In this document: positions 6,406 to 15,395 of the stretch, one piece after another | Position numbering within the stretch: position 1 is the first letter of the stretch | Layout: each line of letters begins with the position of its first letter | From: Pseudobdellovibrionaceae bacterium | GTDB lineage: Bacteria > Bdellovibrionota > Bdellovibrionia > Bdellovibrionales > JAMPXM01 | Direction: 5' to 3' | Assembly: GCA_913774795.1 (NCBI GenBank) | Contig: CAJYIL010000086.1 | Span: 1 to 19,832 of the forward strand | DNA: 19,832 nucleotides | The notes under the pieces: model-generated | What the model was told of the DNA's origin: nothing | The model's input: only the letters and a program-made list of their open reading frames with translations | The model's database searches: none | Program-made: the position numbers and the translations under genes

Positions 6406-8081
6406 ACAGCGATCTTGTGCGAGCGAAGAGCCGGAAGCTCGACCACAAAACACGTTCGCTCATGGTCGCGGTCGAGATAAAGTCGTCCCGAATGAGTTTC
6501 GACGAGGCCTTTCGAAATGCTGAGGCCTAGACCGGTCCCTTGACCGAACGGCTTCGTCGTAAAGAACGGTTCTAAAATGCGATCAGCGATCGCTTGAGGA
6601 ATACCGCGACCTGAATCGACAACTTTGACGACAACTTTATCGTCGAACTCGAATGCTTCAACACGAACCCAGCTCTCTTTGGATTCATGATCGCTCGAGA
6701 CGGCATCGATCGCGTTGCTGAGCAAATTTAAAAACACCTGGGAGATTTGAGTCGAGCGACACGCAACACGGATGTTCGAGTTGATCTCGGTCTTCAGTTC
6801 TATTCCGTTATGCTTAAATTTTTCTCGGCAAAGTTCGAGTGTGTCTTCAAGAACATCGCTCAGGCGAATTTCTTCGAGTGGGTCTTGTTCCGCATTTCTC
6901 GCAAACGCCTTGAGCCCTTTTACGATTTTGGCCACTCGTTGTACGGTCGAGCTCATCGTTGCAGCAATCGAGCTGAGCTCTTCTGATGTCAGTTGCGCGC
7001 GTAACTCAGGATCTTCGAGTTGTTCTGCACTGAGCTGAATAATCGCGAGAGGTGTATTGATCTCATGCGCGATCGAACCCGCCATTTCACCCAGTGACGA
7101 CATCTTCGAAGCTTGGAGAAGTTTTTGCTCCGTCGCTTTAATCTCGGTTAAATCCTGAATCGAGGAAATATAGTACTTTAACTTTCCTTCGTCGTCATAG
7201 AGGGCTTGTGCTTGAAGGTTAGTCTGGACGTAGTGGCCGAGTTTGTGACGGTAACGCCTTTCCTTCTTCAGCGTCTCAATCGCTCGTAAATTCACGCGAT
7301 CCATATCAGATTGAGTTCGCTCCAATTCAACGGGATCGGTGATCGAGGCAACCGTTTGCGAGAGCATCTCTTCTTCGGTCATTCCGAGCATGCGGCACAT
7401 CTCTCGATTCGATCTCAAAAAACGCCCATCTGCGCTCACGATGTTGAGGCCGGTCGCGGCTTGATCGAAGATCGCGGAGGCAATGGCCTCACGTTCGCGA
7501 AGCGCAGCGCCTTGTCTCTCGACTTTTTCTAAGAAGATACGTATCTGGGAGATCAGCATCCCAACAGATGCGGTCCAAATTATGCCTTGCATCCACCCGA
7601 ACCACTCTGGTCCGATCACGAGAATCGGGCCGTTGCGGAGTGCCCACCAAGAGGAACCCGCAGCGAGAGCGAAGGTCATCAGCAAAGCCAGGCGACGTTC
7701 AGTCTTCTCCCAATTCTCATAAACCGCATAGATGGTCACGATTCCCGCGAACAGGAATGTTGCAACGTTCATCCTCGCACCGATGAACACGGTCGAGATC
7801 GCAACCGTCAAGCCAAACGCGGTCGAGCTCAAGAGCCGAGCCGCTCGGAATGAACCTTGGATATGAAAAAACCAAATGAGAGGAGCGGTTGCTGAAAGTG
7901 CGAGTGAGAGTGCGACGATCTTCCAGGCGCCAGCAAAGACCCACGCGAGGGTGAAGAGCGAACCAAACGCAAGATCTGACGCCACTTTCAAGTTGAGCGC
8001 ACGCACTCGGTCACGCTGATCCGAAGGCGCTTTCGCGATCCCAAAAGATCCGAAAAAATGGAGGATGCGCTGCTTGTTCAC
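6402..8081 (-). CDS. PAS-domain sensor histidine kinase (orphan)
   Basis: 559 residues with a GTG start at 8081. The N-terminal half carries about six membrane helices (roughly 32-180). A short helix leads into a PAS domain (about 197-315, with GLNIVSADGRFLRSNREMCRMLG). The kinase core follows: H-box GSIAHEINTPLAIIQLS with phospho-acceptor H339, N-box FLNLLSNAIDAV (N452), G1 VVDSGRGIP (D489), F-box EPFFTTKP and G2 GQGTGLGLS (514-521). All catalytic motifs are intact, so it should autophosphorylate in response to a membrane or PAS signal. No response regulator is next to it, so its partner is elsewhere. It lies after the katG terminator and probably has its own promoter in the 127-bp gap at 8082-8208. 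It is convergent with the M48 gene. Confidence 0.93.
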   Translation of the reverse strand: MNKQRILHFFGSFGIAKAPSDQRDRVRALNLKVASDLAFGSLFTLAWVFAGAWKIVALSLALSATAPLIWFFHIQGSFRAARLLSSTAFGLTVAISTVFIGARMNVATFLFAGIVTIYAVYENWEKTERRLALLMTFALAAGSSWWALRNGPILVIGPEWFGWMQGIIWTASVGMLISQIRIFLEKVERQGAALREREAIASAIFDQAATGLNIVSADGRFLRSNREMCRMLGMTEEEMLSQTVASITDPVELERTQSDMDRVNLRAIETLKKERRYRHKLGHYVQTNLQAQALYDDEGKLKYYISSIQDLTEIKATEQKLLQASKMSSLGEMAGSIAHEINTPLAIIQLSAEQLEDPELRAQLTSEELSSIAATMSSTVQRVAKIVKGLKAFARNAEQDPLEEIRLSDVLEDTLELCREKFKHNGIELKTEINSNIRVACRSTQISQVFLNLLSNAIDAVSSDHESKESWVRVEAFEFDDKVVVKVVDSGRGIPQAIADRILEPFFTTKPFGQGTGLGLSISKGLVETHSGRLYLDRDHERTCFVVELPALRSHKIAV

Positions 8082-8157
8082 GAAGAACTCTTCGGCAAAC
8101 GCTTGGCCGGTTTACAGATACGAAATCTAGACGTACGAATTGATTCACTCTGAAACG

Positions 8158-8184
8158 AAAAAGGGCCGCTCTTTCGAGCAGCCC
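8158..8184 (-). terminator. Intrinsic terminator of katG
   Basis: Read on the minus strand, GGGCTGCTC, loop GAAA and GAGCGGCCC form a nine-pair stem with one T-G wobble and a GNRA tetraloop. Five T follow immediately (8162-8158). It begins 24 bases past the katG stop and separates katG transcription from the kinase gene. Confidence 0.88.
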
Positions 8185-8208
8185 CGTTTAACCGATTCTC
8201 ACGATCAG

Positions 8209-10470
8209 TTAGATCTTACGACCCTTCATCGTGACGTCGAAGCGATCGTTGTTCATCACTTTCGTCCACGCGCGAACGAAGTCGTTTGCGAACGTCTGTT
8301 TCGCATCGGAAGCTGCGTAGTACTCCGAGACCGCGCGAAGCTCCGAGAGCGAGCCGAAGATCAAATCGACATTCGTCGCTGTCCACTTCACGGCTCCCGT
8401 TTTACGATCAACGCCTTGGTAGAGGCCCTCTTGATCCGCGACTTTTTCCCACTTCGTCGACATATCGAGAAGGTTGACGAAGAAGTCTTGCGACAGAACG
8501 CCTGGCTTCGAAGTGAACACGCCGTTTTTCGAACCTTCGGCATTCGCACCGAGAACACGGAGACCACCCATGAGAACCGTCATTTCAGGCACTGACAACT
8601 GGAGCATGTTCGCGCGCTCAATCATCATATCGAGCGGCGCCATGTAGGCACCTTTGTTGAAGTAGTTGCGGAAAGCGTCGGCTTTCGGTTCAAGAACCGC
8701 GAACGACTGTACGTCGGTTTGTTCTTGCGTTGAGTCGGCGCGACCTGGTGTGAACGGAACAGTGACTTTCACTCCACCCGCTTTAGCCGCTTGCTCAACT
8801 CCGACAACACCACCGAGAACGATCAAATCCGCCATCGACACTTTTTTGCCCGATGCTTTTTGGATCTCTGTGAGTTTGCCGAGAACTTTTTGAACTTCGT
8901 CCGGATTATTGACCGCCCAATCTTTCTCCGGAGCCAAACGAAGACGGCCTCCGTTTGCGCCGCCGCGTTTATCTGTTCCGCGGAAAGAAGCGGCTGCCGC
9001 CCAAGCTGTACGAATCAATTCAGGCGTCGTGAGACCCGACTTCGCGATACGCGACTTCATATTTGCGATGTCGCCTGCATTCATCACATATGCAGCTTTC
9101 GGAATCGGATCTTGCCAGCTGAGTTCTTCTTTCGGCACTTCTGAACCGACGTAGCGAGCACGAGGGCCCATGTCACGATGAGTGAGCTTGAACCAAGCTT
9201 TTGCGAAAGCTGTTTCGAACTCCTTCGGATTTGCCAGGAAGCGCTTCGTAATCTTCTGGTATTCAGGATCCATTCTCAAGGCGAGATCGGTCGTGAACAT
9301 GATCGGCGCGTGACGCTTCGTCGGATCATGAGCGTCCGGGACCATTTGCGATGCATTCTCGTCGGTCGGAATCCACTGCGAAGCACCCGCTGGCGACTTC
9401 GTGAGTTTCCATTCGAACGCGTACAAGTTCTGGAGATATTGGATCGAGAATTGTGTCGGCGTCGATGTCCAGGCCCCTTCGAGACCCGACGTGACCGTGT
9501 CTTTACCTTTTCCTTCTCCGCACTTGTTCTTCCAGCCGAAACCCTGCTGCTCGATCGGCGCTCCGCCCGGAGCAGCTTCGACGCATTTCGATGGATCGTG
9601 CGCACCGTGGGCTTTACCAAACGAGTGACCACCCGCGATCAACGCGACCGTTTCTTCATCGTTCATCGCCATCCGGCCAAACGCCTCGCGAATATCTTTT
9701 GCGGCTGCGAGCGGATCTGGTTTTCCTCCAGGTCCTTCTGGGTTCACGTAAATTAAACCCATTTGCACCGCACCGAGAGGCTTCTGGAGTGAGCCGTCTG
9801 GAGTCTTGTGGCGGTCGTCAGCGAGAAAGCGCTTTTCAGGTCCCCAGTAAGTGAGGTCAGGTTCCCAGGCGTCGACGCGACCCCCGGAGAATCCGAACGT
9901 TTTGAAACCCATTTGCTCAAGCGAGACGTTGCCCGCGAGGACCATGATGTCGGCCCACGAAAGAGCTTTTCCGTACTTCTGCTTCACCGGCCAGAGGAGT
10001 CGGCGCGCTTTATCCAAGCTCACGTTATCGGGCCAGCTGTTGAGCGGCTCGAAACGCTGTTGACCGCCGGCTGCTCCGCCGCGGCCATCGATAATTCTGT
10101 AAGTGCCGGCCGAGTGCCAAGCCATCCGGATAAAGAAAGGACCATAGTTTCCGTAATCGGCTGGCCACCAATCTTGAGATGTGGTGAGAACTTTTGCGAT
10201 GTCAGCTTTCACCGCTTTCAAATCGAGCTTCGAGAACGCTTTCGCGTAATCGTAGTCGGCTTGGTTCGGGTTTGATTCCTTACCGTTCAGACGGAGTGGC
10301 GCGAGATCGAGACGATCTGGCCACCAAAATGAGTTCGCGACAGTCTTACGATCCGCGAAGCTTTCGCTCGAAGTCGATTTTCCGTCGGCTTTTGGTTGTT
10401 GATCGGCGTGTGCCAAAGTCGATACGCAAAGAGCGATCGAGGCTACGGCCGTGAGTGTCTTGGTGAACAT
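8209..10470 (-). CDS. katG: Catalase-peroxidase, exported form
   Basis: 753 residues, a bifunctional haem enzyme removing hydrogen peroxide and organic peroxides. The distal haem side has R115, W118 and H119 in FIRMAWHSAGTYR. The proximal ligand is H282 in GGHSFGKAHG. The Trp-Tyr-Met adduct needed for catalase activity is present as W118, Y241 (LIYVNPEGP) and M267 (GRMAMND). Both the active N-terminal and structural C-terminal peroxidase halves are complete. It differs from cytoplasmic KatG by a signal peptide (residues 1-22, ending AHA), so it should act in the periplasm, as described for E. coli KatP and some Legionella enzymes. GAGGAG precedes the ATG at 10470 by five bases. An OxyR-like site lies upstream and an intrinsic terminator downstream, indicating a single-gene transcript. 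Confidence 0.96.
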   Translation of the reverse strand: MFTKTLTAVASIALCVSTLAHADQQPKADGKSTSSESFADRKTVANSFWWPDRLDLAPLRLNGKESNPNQADYDYAKAFSKLDLKAVKADIAKVLTTSQDWWPADYGNYGPFFIRMAWHSAGTYRIIDGRGGAAGGQQRFEPLNSWPDNVSLDKARRLLWPVKQKYGKALSWADIMVLAGNVSLEQMGFKTFGFSGGRVDAWEPDLTYWGPEKRFLADDRHKTPDGSLQKPLGAVQMGLIYVNPEGPGGKPDPLAAAKDIREAFGRMAMNDEETVALIAGGHSFGKAHGAHDPSKCVEAAPGGAPIEQQGFGWKNKCGEGKGKDTVTSGLEGAWTSTPTQFSIQYLQNLYAFEWKLTKSPAGASQWIPTDENASQMVPDAHDPTKRHAPIMFTTDLALRMDPEYQKITKRFLANPKEFETAFAKAWFKLTHRDMGPRARYVGSEVPKEELSWQDPIPKAAYVMNAGDIANMKSRIAKSGLTTPELIRTAWAAAASFRGTDKRGGANGGRLRLAPEKDWAVNNPDEVQKVLGKLTEIQKASGKKVSMADLIVLGGVVGVEQAAKAGGVKVTVPFTPGRADSTQEQTDVQSFAVLEPKADAFRNYFNKGAYMAPLDMMIERANMLQLSVPEMTVLMGGLRVLGANAEGSKNGVFTSKPGVLSQDFFVNLLDMSTKWEKVADQEGLYQGVDRKTGAVKWTATNVDLIFGSLSELRAVSEYYAASDAKQTFANDFVRAWTKVMNNDRFDVTMKGRKI

Positions 10471-10533
10471 TGAGTCTCCTCGTTGTGTTTAAACTAGAGA
10501 CAACATCGTTCTTCGAAACTCCTGCGAAGTGAA

Positions 10534-10569
10534 ATAGAAAACATCTATGACGAGATCGAGGCGACCTAT
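10534..10569. promoter_or_regulatory. OxyR-like binding site upstream of katG
   Basis: ATAG-N7-CTAT at 10534-10548 is a perfect outer match to the OxyR half-operator. A second, imperfect copy, ATCG-N7-CTAT, is at 10555-10569. The gap between copies is six bases, where the E. coli consensus has seven. It lies 64 bp upstream of the katG start, where an activator would sit. I could not pick a convincing -35/-10 pair. No oxyR gene is in the window. Confidence 0.5.
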
Positions 10570-10639
10570 TCGGCGCAAATCTCCTGAGCGCCGGCTCCAC
10601 GGGACATATTGGTTTTATTGAGTTTTTATTAAACAAGCG

Positions 10640-10987
10640 TCAGCGAAGCCTGAAGAAGACTTCACCGCGAGCCGTGTCGGGATCGACGACGCGACCGTTC
10701 TGAACGAACTCGATCTCTCCCGATCCCACAAGGAGTCTTGCGCTTCGCTTAATAGTTTCAACGTCTGCGCTTTTATCATCAGTTCCGCTGATTTCATGAG
10801 CGGCGATCGTGGCCCCGCGCGGTCTTGATTTGAGTTCGCTCAGAATCCTCTCACGATAATCGAATTTGGTCTTATTTCGACGGCATTCGTCACTGCAATA
10901 CTTCACTTCGGCCCAATTCTTGGCCCACTTCTTTCTGTACTCAAACGAGCGACCGCAGCTCGCACACATCTTCGATGGAATCGCCAA
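10640..10987 (-). CDS. DUF2256-DUF3253 fusion protein
   Basis: 115 residues. The N-terminal part (about 5-40) has CASCGRSFEYRKKWAKNW followed by VKYCSDECRR. This is the four-cysteine DUF2256 signature (CxxCxRxFxWRKKW...YCSxxCR), probably a small zinc ribbon. The rest (about 42-115) matches DUF3253: a winged-helix-like stretch with ATIAAHEIS, IKRSARLLVGSGEIEFVQNGRVVDP and a terminal FRLR. The two domains are known to occur fused. DNA or RNA binding is likely but the function is unknown. The chosen start is TTG at 10987, three bases after the frmB stop; ATG at 10969 would remove the first six residues just before the zinc motif. The spacing suggests it is the last gene of the frm transcript. 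Confidence 0.8.
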   Translation of the reverse strand: MAIPSKMCASCGRSFEYRKKWAKNWAEVKYCSDECRRNKTKFDYRERILSELKSRPRGATIAAHEISGTDDKSADVETIKRSARLLVGSGEIEFVQNGRVVDPDTARGEVFFRLR

Positions 10988-10990
10988 AGA

Positions 10991-11812
10991 CTAAGCCTTT
11001 ACATGGGAGGCGTGAAAGTCGATATGCTCGCCGATAAATGTCGAAATGAAATAGTAGCTGTGATCATAACCTTCGCGCATACGGATGTTTGCTTTCACGC
11101 CGGTTGATCGACAGGCTTCTTCAAAATTTTTCGTCAAAAGCTGCCGCTCGAGAAACCCGTCGCTGAGGCCTTGATCGATTAAGATTTGTGAAGTCGCGCG
11201 GTGGCCAGCAAGAACCAATTCCGTCGCGTCGTAGGTTTTTCCGGCATCGACGCTTCCGAGATATCCTTTGAACGCTTTCTGGCCCCACGGAGCCTCGACC
11301 GGATTAACGATCGGCGAGAAGGCCGAGACGGAACGAAATTTCATCGGCTCACGAAGTGCCATCACGAGAGCACCGTGACCGCCCATCGAATGCCCACTGA
11401 TCGAAATGCTCGAGACACCGAATTGTTTCTGGAGAAGATCGTAGATCTCGTTCGTGACATAGGAGTACATGCGGTAGTGGTCGCGATAGCCCTCAGTCGT
11501 CGCGTCCACGTAAAAACCGGCTCCAGATCCGAAATCGTCACTCTCGTGTTCACCAGCCAATGATAATCCGCGAGGTGAGGTATCGGGGCAGATGACCATG
11601 AGTCCCGCTTCTTCGAGTTTACGCTGCGCGCCCGCTTTCGTGATGAAGTTTTCATCGGTGCAGGTGAGGCCCGACAAAAAGATCAGGGCACCCCGCGGAG
11701 CCTTCGACGGAGTGAACGTCGAGAATTTCATCTTCGTCTTGGTGACTTCGGAGTCGTGCTCCCAGAACTGAGTGAGACCGCCGAATGTTTTGTGAGTTTT
11801 GAGCGGTTTCAA
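10991..11812 (-). CDS. frmB: S-formylglutathione hydrolase
   Basis: 273 residues, an alpha/beta-hydrolase of the esterase D family that releases formate and glutathione from S-formylglutathione, the second step of glutathione-dependent formaldehyde oxidation. The nucleophile is S142 in SISGHSMGGHGALV. The conserved SGLTCTDENF near residue 47 carries the oxyanion region. The acid lies in the IDQGLSDGFL segment, and the His in GYDHSYYF near the C-terminus. The start is TTG at 11812, overlapping the frmA stop by four bases (TTGA). This keeps the KTFGG N-terminal strand found in homologues, whereas the next ATG would delete it. Translational coupling to frmA matches their consecutive steps in one pathway. 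Confidence 0.95.
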   Translation of the reverse strand: MKPLKTHKTFGGLTQFWEHDSEVTKTKMKFSTFTPSKAPRGALIFLSGLTCTDENFITKAGAQRKLEEAGLMVICPDTSPRGLSLAGEHESDDFGSGAGFYVDATTEGYRDHYRMYSYVTNEIYDLLQKQFGVSSISISGHSMGGHGALVMALREPMKFRSVSAFSPIVNPVEAPWGQKAFKGYLGSVDAGKTYDATELVLAGHRATSQILIDQGLSDGFLERQLLTKNFEEACRSTGVKANIRMREGYDHSYYFISTFIGEHIDFHASHVKA

Positions 11813-12918
11813 AAGTGAATCACCGTGCGAATCGATTTGCCTTCGTGCATGAGATCGAAAGCTTCGTTGATTTTCTCAAGCGGCAGTTTGTGCGTGATGA
11901 ACGGATCAAGCTTGATGTCGCCCTTCATCGCTTTCTCGACCATGCCGGGAAGTTCGGTGCGCCCTTTAACGCCTCCGAAAGCCGAGCCTTTCCAGACGCG
12001 GCCCGTGACGAGTTGAAATGGTCTCGTCGAGATCTCTTGGCCCGCTCCCGCTACTCCGATAATGACACTCTCGCCCCAACCTTTGTGACAACACTCTAGG
12101 GCGGCGCGCATCACCTGCACGTTGCCGACACATTCAAACGAGTAATCGACTCCGCCGTCTGTCATGTCGACGATGACCTGCTGAATGGGTTTGTCGTGAT
12201 CTTTCGGATTCACGCAGTCGGTCGCGCCGAACTCTTTTGCGAGAGCAAACTTTGACGGATTGAGATCAACGGCGATAATTCGACCCGCCTTTGCCTGTTT
12301 CGCTCCTTGAATCACCGCGAGGCCGATACCGCCGAGGCCAAAGACGGCAACCGTCTCGCCTTCTTTCACCTTGGCTGTGTTGTGAACGGCGCCGATTCCG
12401 GTGGTCACTCCGCATCCGAGCAAACACACTTTCTCGAGTGGCGCTTCAGGGTTGATCTTCGCGAGAGAGATCTCAGGAACAACGGTATATTCGCTGAACG
12501 TGCTTGTTCCCATGTAGTGATAGATCGGCTGACCGTTATACGAGAAACGAGTCGTTCCATCGGGCATTAAGCCTTTGCCTTGTGTGGCGCGGATTTTCTG
12601 GCAGAGGTTTGTTTTTCCCGAAAGACAGAATTTGCATTCGCGGCATTCAGCCGTATAGAGCGGAATGACGTGATCGCCCTTCTTCAAACTCGTGACCCCT
12701 TCGCCGACTTCAACGACGATGCCGCCGCCTTCATGCCCGAGGATCGCCGGAAAAATGCCTTCGGGATCGTCGCCACTCAACGTGAATGCATCCGTGTGGC
12801 AAACGCCTGTGTGAGTGATTCGCACAAGGACTTCGCCTTTGCGCGGAGGAGCAACGTCGACTTCGACGATCTCAAGCGGTTTTCCGGGTCCAAAAGCGAC
12901 AGCAGCACGTGACTTCAT
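11809..12918 (-). CDS. frmA: S-(hydroxymethyl)glutathione dehydrogenase / class III alcohol dehydrogenase
   Basis: 369 residues, exactly family length. It oxidises the spontaneous formaldehyde-glutathione adduct with NAD+ and usually also reduces S-nitrosoglutathione. Catalytic zinc ligands are C40, H62 (GHEGGG) and C169 (LLGCGVTTG). Structural zinc ligands are C92, C95, C98 and C106. The Rossmann motif is GLGGIG at 194-199. GGAGG sits five bases before the ATG at 12918. It starts a tight frmA-frmB-DUF2256 group. A 75-bp gap separates it from the ABC transporter ATPase upstream. That gap has a small TTCGG/CCGAA repeat at 12931-12945 but no clear terminator, so read-through is possible. No FrmR repressor gene is visible. 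Confidence 0.97.
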   Translation of the reverse strand: MKSRAAVAFGPGKPLEIVEVDVAPPRKGEVLVRITHTGVCHTDAFTLSGDDPEGIFPAILGHEGGGIVVEVGEGVTSLKKGDHVIPLYTAECRECKFCLSGKTNLCQKIRATQGKGLMPDGTTRFSYNGQPIYHYMGTSTFSEYTVVPEISLAKINPEAPLEKVCLLGCGVTTGIGAVHNTAKVKEGETVAVFGLGGIGLAVIQGAKQAKAGRIIAVDLNPSKFALAKEFGATDCVNPKDHDKPIQQVIVDMTDGGVDYSFECVGNVQVMRAALECCHKGWGESVIIGVAGAGQEISTRPFQLVTGRVWKGSAFGGVKGRTELPGMVEKAMKGDIKLDPFITHKLPLEKINEAFDLMHEGKSIRTVIHF

Positions 12919-12993
12919 GAAGGCCTCCAGTTCGGTAGTGCCGAAAGTTTGGATCGCCTCGTACGTGGTGTCACGACGCTCTAGTTCGAGGCT

Positions 12994-13725
12994 TTAACGT
13001 ATAAAGTCGGCAACGAAAGCATCGACAGGCGCCCGGCGAATTTCGTCGGGCGTTCCTGTTTGAACGATATGCCCGGCCCTCATGATCACGATACGATCGC
13101 TCATCGTGTTAGCTTCGACTTGATCGTGGGTGACGTACACGACCGTCAACCCCAGCTTCTGCTGAATCGCGCGAATATCGACTCTCATCTTTTCGCGAAG
13201 CTTTGCATCTAAGTTCGATAACGGTTCATCAAGTAGTAAAACCTTAGGCTGCATCACGAGCCCGCGGGCAAGCGCCACGCGCTGCTGTTGGCCACCGCTC
13301 AACTGACTCGGCATTCTCTGTTCAAGACCCGAGAGTTCGACCACGGCTAGCATCTCAGTCACTCGCTGAGCGATCTCCGCTTTTGGACGCTTCGAAATTT
13401 TGAGAGGATACGCGACATTTTCGAAAACCGACATGTGAGGCCAGACCGCGTAAGACTGGAAAACCATCCCGACGTGTCGCTTTTCGGGCGGTACAAACAG
13501 TCGAGACTCAGGTTCGGCGACAACGACTCCATCGATCAAGATTCGTCCCGACGTATTGCGCTCAAGTCCCGCCAGCATCCGAAGCGAAGTCGTCTTTCCG
13601 CAGCCTGATGGCCCTAAGAACGAAACGAATTCTCCACTCGCGATTTTCAAATTGAAGTCGTCGACGGCCTTCCCGGCTCCGCCCGGAAATGCTTTTGAGA
13701 CGTTGGAAAATTCGACCGTACTCAT
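12994..13725 (-). CDS. ABC importer ATPase (Fe3+/polyamine-type family)
   Basis: 243 residues, the energy subunit of the importer formed with the next two genes. Walker A is GPSGCGKTT (38-46), the Q-loop is Q90 in MVFQSYAVWPHMSV, the signature is LSGGQQQRV (142-150), Walker B is VLLLDEP (162-168) and the switch His is H200. It ends soon after the nucleotide-binding domain. The C-terminal OB/TOBE domain that gives FbpC and PotA about 350 residues is therefore absent, which removes the usual regulatory module. The ATG overlaps the permease stop as ATGA, so the two are translationally coupled. Confidence 0.93.
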   Translation of the reverse strand: MSTVEFSNVSKAFPGGAGKAVDDFNLKIASGEFVSFLGPSGCGKTTSLRMLAGLERNTSGRILIDGVVVAEPESRLFVPPEKRHVGMVFQSYAVWPHMSVFENVAYPLKISKRPKAEIAQRVTEMLAVVELSGLEQRMPSQLSGGQQQRVALARGLVMQPKVLLLDEPLSNLDAKLREKMRVDIRAIQQKLGLTVVYVTHDQVEANTMSDRIVIMRAGHIVQTGTPDEIRRAPVDAFVADFIR

Positions 13726-15395
13726 AATCCATACTTTCCGCGCGAAACGCGCTTGACGATGACGTTGATCAAAATCACCGTCGCGATCACGATCAAAGCG
13801 AGAACCGAGGCACCACCACCGCTCGCATCGGCATATTCTTGAAGTTGAAACGTCAGAGTTCCGATCGTCTCAAGACCTGGTCCCGTCAGAAGAAGCGTCA
13901 TCGTCATTTCACTTAAGGCCGGCATGAAGACCAGAAACCAGGATGCGATAAGCGCCGGCATCAGGAGCGGAATCCAGATCGTGACGAGTGTCTGAGACCA
14001 GTTCGCTCCGCTCATGTGTGCGGCTTCGGCGAGCACGTCATCGATTTGTCGATAGCCATCGCTCATCGTTTTGATCGAGAAGCTTAAGTACTTCACGAAA
14101 TAAGCGATCAAGATCAGCGTGAGCGTGTTGTAGAGCGAAGGCAGAACACCCAGGAATGACGAGCTAAACGACATGATGAGTGCGAGCGCGACGACCGTTC
14201 CCGGGATGGCGTACGGAAGTGACGAGAACAGGTCGAAAACGGCGCGCCCTTTGAGCCGCGTCTTGACCGAGATGTAAGAGACGAAGATGGCAACAACCGA
14301 AGCCAGAGTGGCGGCACCGGCGGCCGTCAATAGGCTGTTTCTAAACGCGCGAACCGTCTCATCGGTTTCAAAAAGAATGCGCGTCCAATTCGCTAACGTA
14401 AAGTTCGCAAGTGCGAGGTCACCTTGAGTTCGGCTCAATGATGAGAGCAAGATCCCGGTCACGGGGGCCACGAAGACAACACACCAGAAGAAGGCGACGA
14501 CCGCGAAGGCGGGCCATTTCCATTTCTCCAACGAAAAAGTAGACGGGCGCGCCGTCTTTCCGGAGACGGTTTGCATCTTCTTCGACGAAATAACGATCTG
14601 GGATGCGATCAGAAGAAAGAGCGCGACGAACATCAAAAGAATCGCCAGTGCGGCCGCTTTCAAAAATCCGCTCATCGACCCGATTCGTTGGAAATTGTAA
14701 ATCTGTGTCGTCAGGAGATAGATGCGGGCTGGGCCACCGATGAGTGCTGGCACTCCGAAACTTGCCACGGCTGCAAGAAACACGAGAAGTCCTCCACTCA
14801 TGAGTGAAGGCCGAATGATCGGAAGAGTAATGTCGCGAAAGACTCGCCACGGAGAGGCGCCAGACAGTCTCGCGGCTTCTTCGAAGGAGGAATCCATTCG
14901 ATCAAGTGCCGACGTCACTCCGAGAAAGACAAACGTGTAGAGAAAGCTCGTCTCAACAAAGATCAAACCTGTGACGGAGTAGATGTTGAAGATCGGAGCA
15001 CCAAGGACGTTGTTGAAAAGACCGGTTGAGGGATTGGCGAGATAAATCCAGGCGATCGCCCCTACGTAGGGCGGAATTGCAAACGGAAGACTCAGCCACG
15101 ACCGCGCTCGAGATGCGAAAGGCAAATCCCATCGAGTGATGAGCCAAGCGAGCGGAACAGCGACGATTAAGCTGAGGGCCGTGATCGAGATGCAAACCTT
15201 GAGCGTGTTGACCACGGCGAGTCTCACCGCGGGTGCAGCGATCACATCACCGAAAACCGCAATCGAGAAATCGCCGTCGGCAGAGACGACTCGATAGATC
15301 AAACTCGCAAACGGAATCACGCAAAGAATGAAAATCAGAGCGGCCGCGAAGAAAAGAAGGAGGCTCCGGATGGAAAGTGCTGAGCGCAGTCTCAT
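13722..15395 (-). CDS. ABC importer permease, two fused transmembrane domains
   Basis: 557 residues with about twelve membrane helices in two related halves (1-270 and 295-557), the FbpB-type arrangement in which one chain replaces a permease dimer. Each half has an EAA loop that docks on the ATPase: EEAARLSGASPWRVFRDITLP (172-192, Gly at 179) and AEAAHMSGANWSQTLVTIWIP (456-476). It overlaps both neighbours by four bases (ATGA at 15392-15395 with the binding-protein gene and at 13722-13725 with the ATPase gene). The three genes therefore form one operon. The substrate is set by the binding protein. Confidence 0.93.
   Translation of the reverse strand: MRLRSALSIRSLLLFFAAALIFILCVIPFASLIYRVVSADGDFSIAVFGDVIAAPAVRLAVVNTLKVCISITALSLIVAVPLAWLITRWDLPFASRARSWLSLPFAIPPYVGAIAWIYLANPSTGLFNNVLGAPIFNIYSVTGLIFVETSFLYTFVFLGVTSALDRMDSSFEEAARLSGASPWRVFRDITLPIIRPSLMSGGLLVFLAAVASFGVPALIGGPARIYLLTTQIYNFQRIGSMSGFLKAAALAILLMFVALFLLIASQIVISSKKMQTVSGKTARPSTFSLEKWKWPAFAVVAFFWCVVFVAPVTGILLSSLSRTQGDLALANFTLANWTRILFETDETVRAFRNSLLTAAGAATLASVVAIFVSYISVKTRLKGRAVFDLFSSLPYAIPGTVVALALIMSFSSSFLGVLPSLYNTLTLILIAYFVKYLSFSIKTMSDGYRQIDDVLAEAAHMSGANWSQTLVTIWIPLLMPALIASWFLVFMPALSEMTMTLLLTGPGLETIGTLTFQLQEYADASGGGASVLALIVIATVILINVIVKRVSRGKYGL

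Noticed and set aside
8140..10275. Several long plus-strand frames (151-192 codons) opposite katG
   Set aside because: They are antisense to an unmistakable catalase-peroxidase, Arg/Phe-rich and without domains or ribosome-binding sites.
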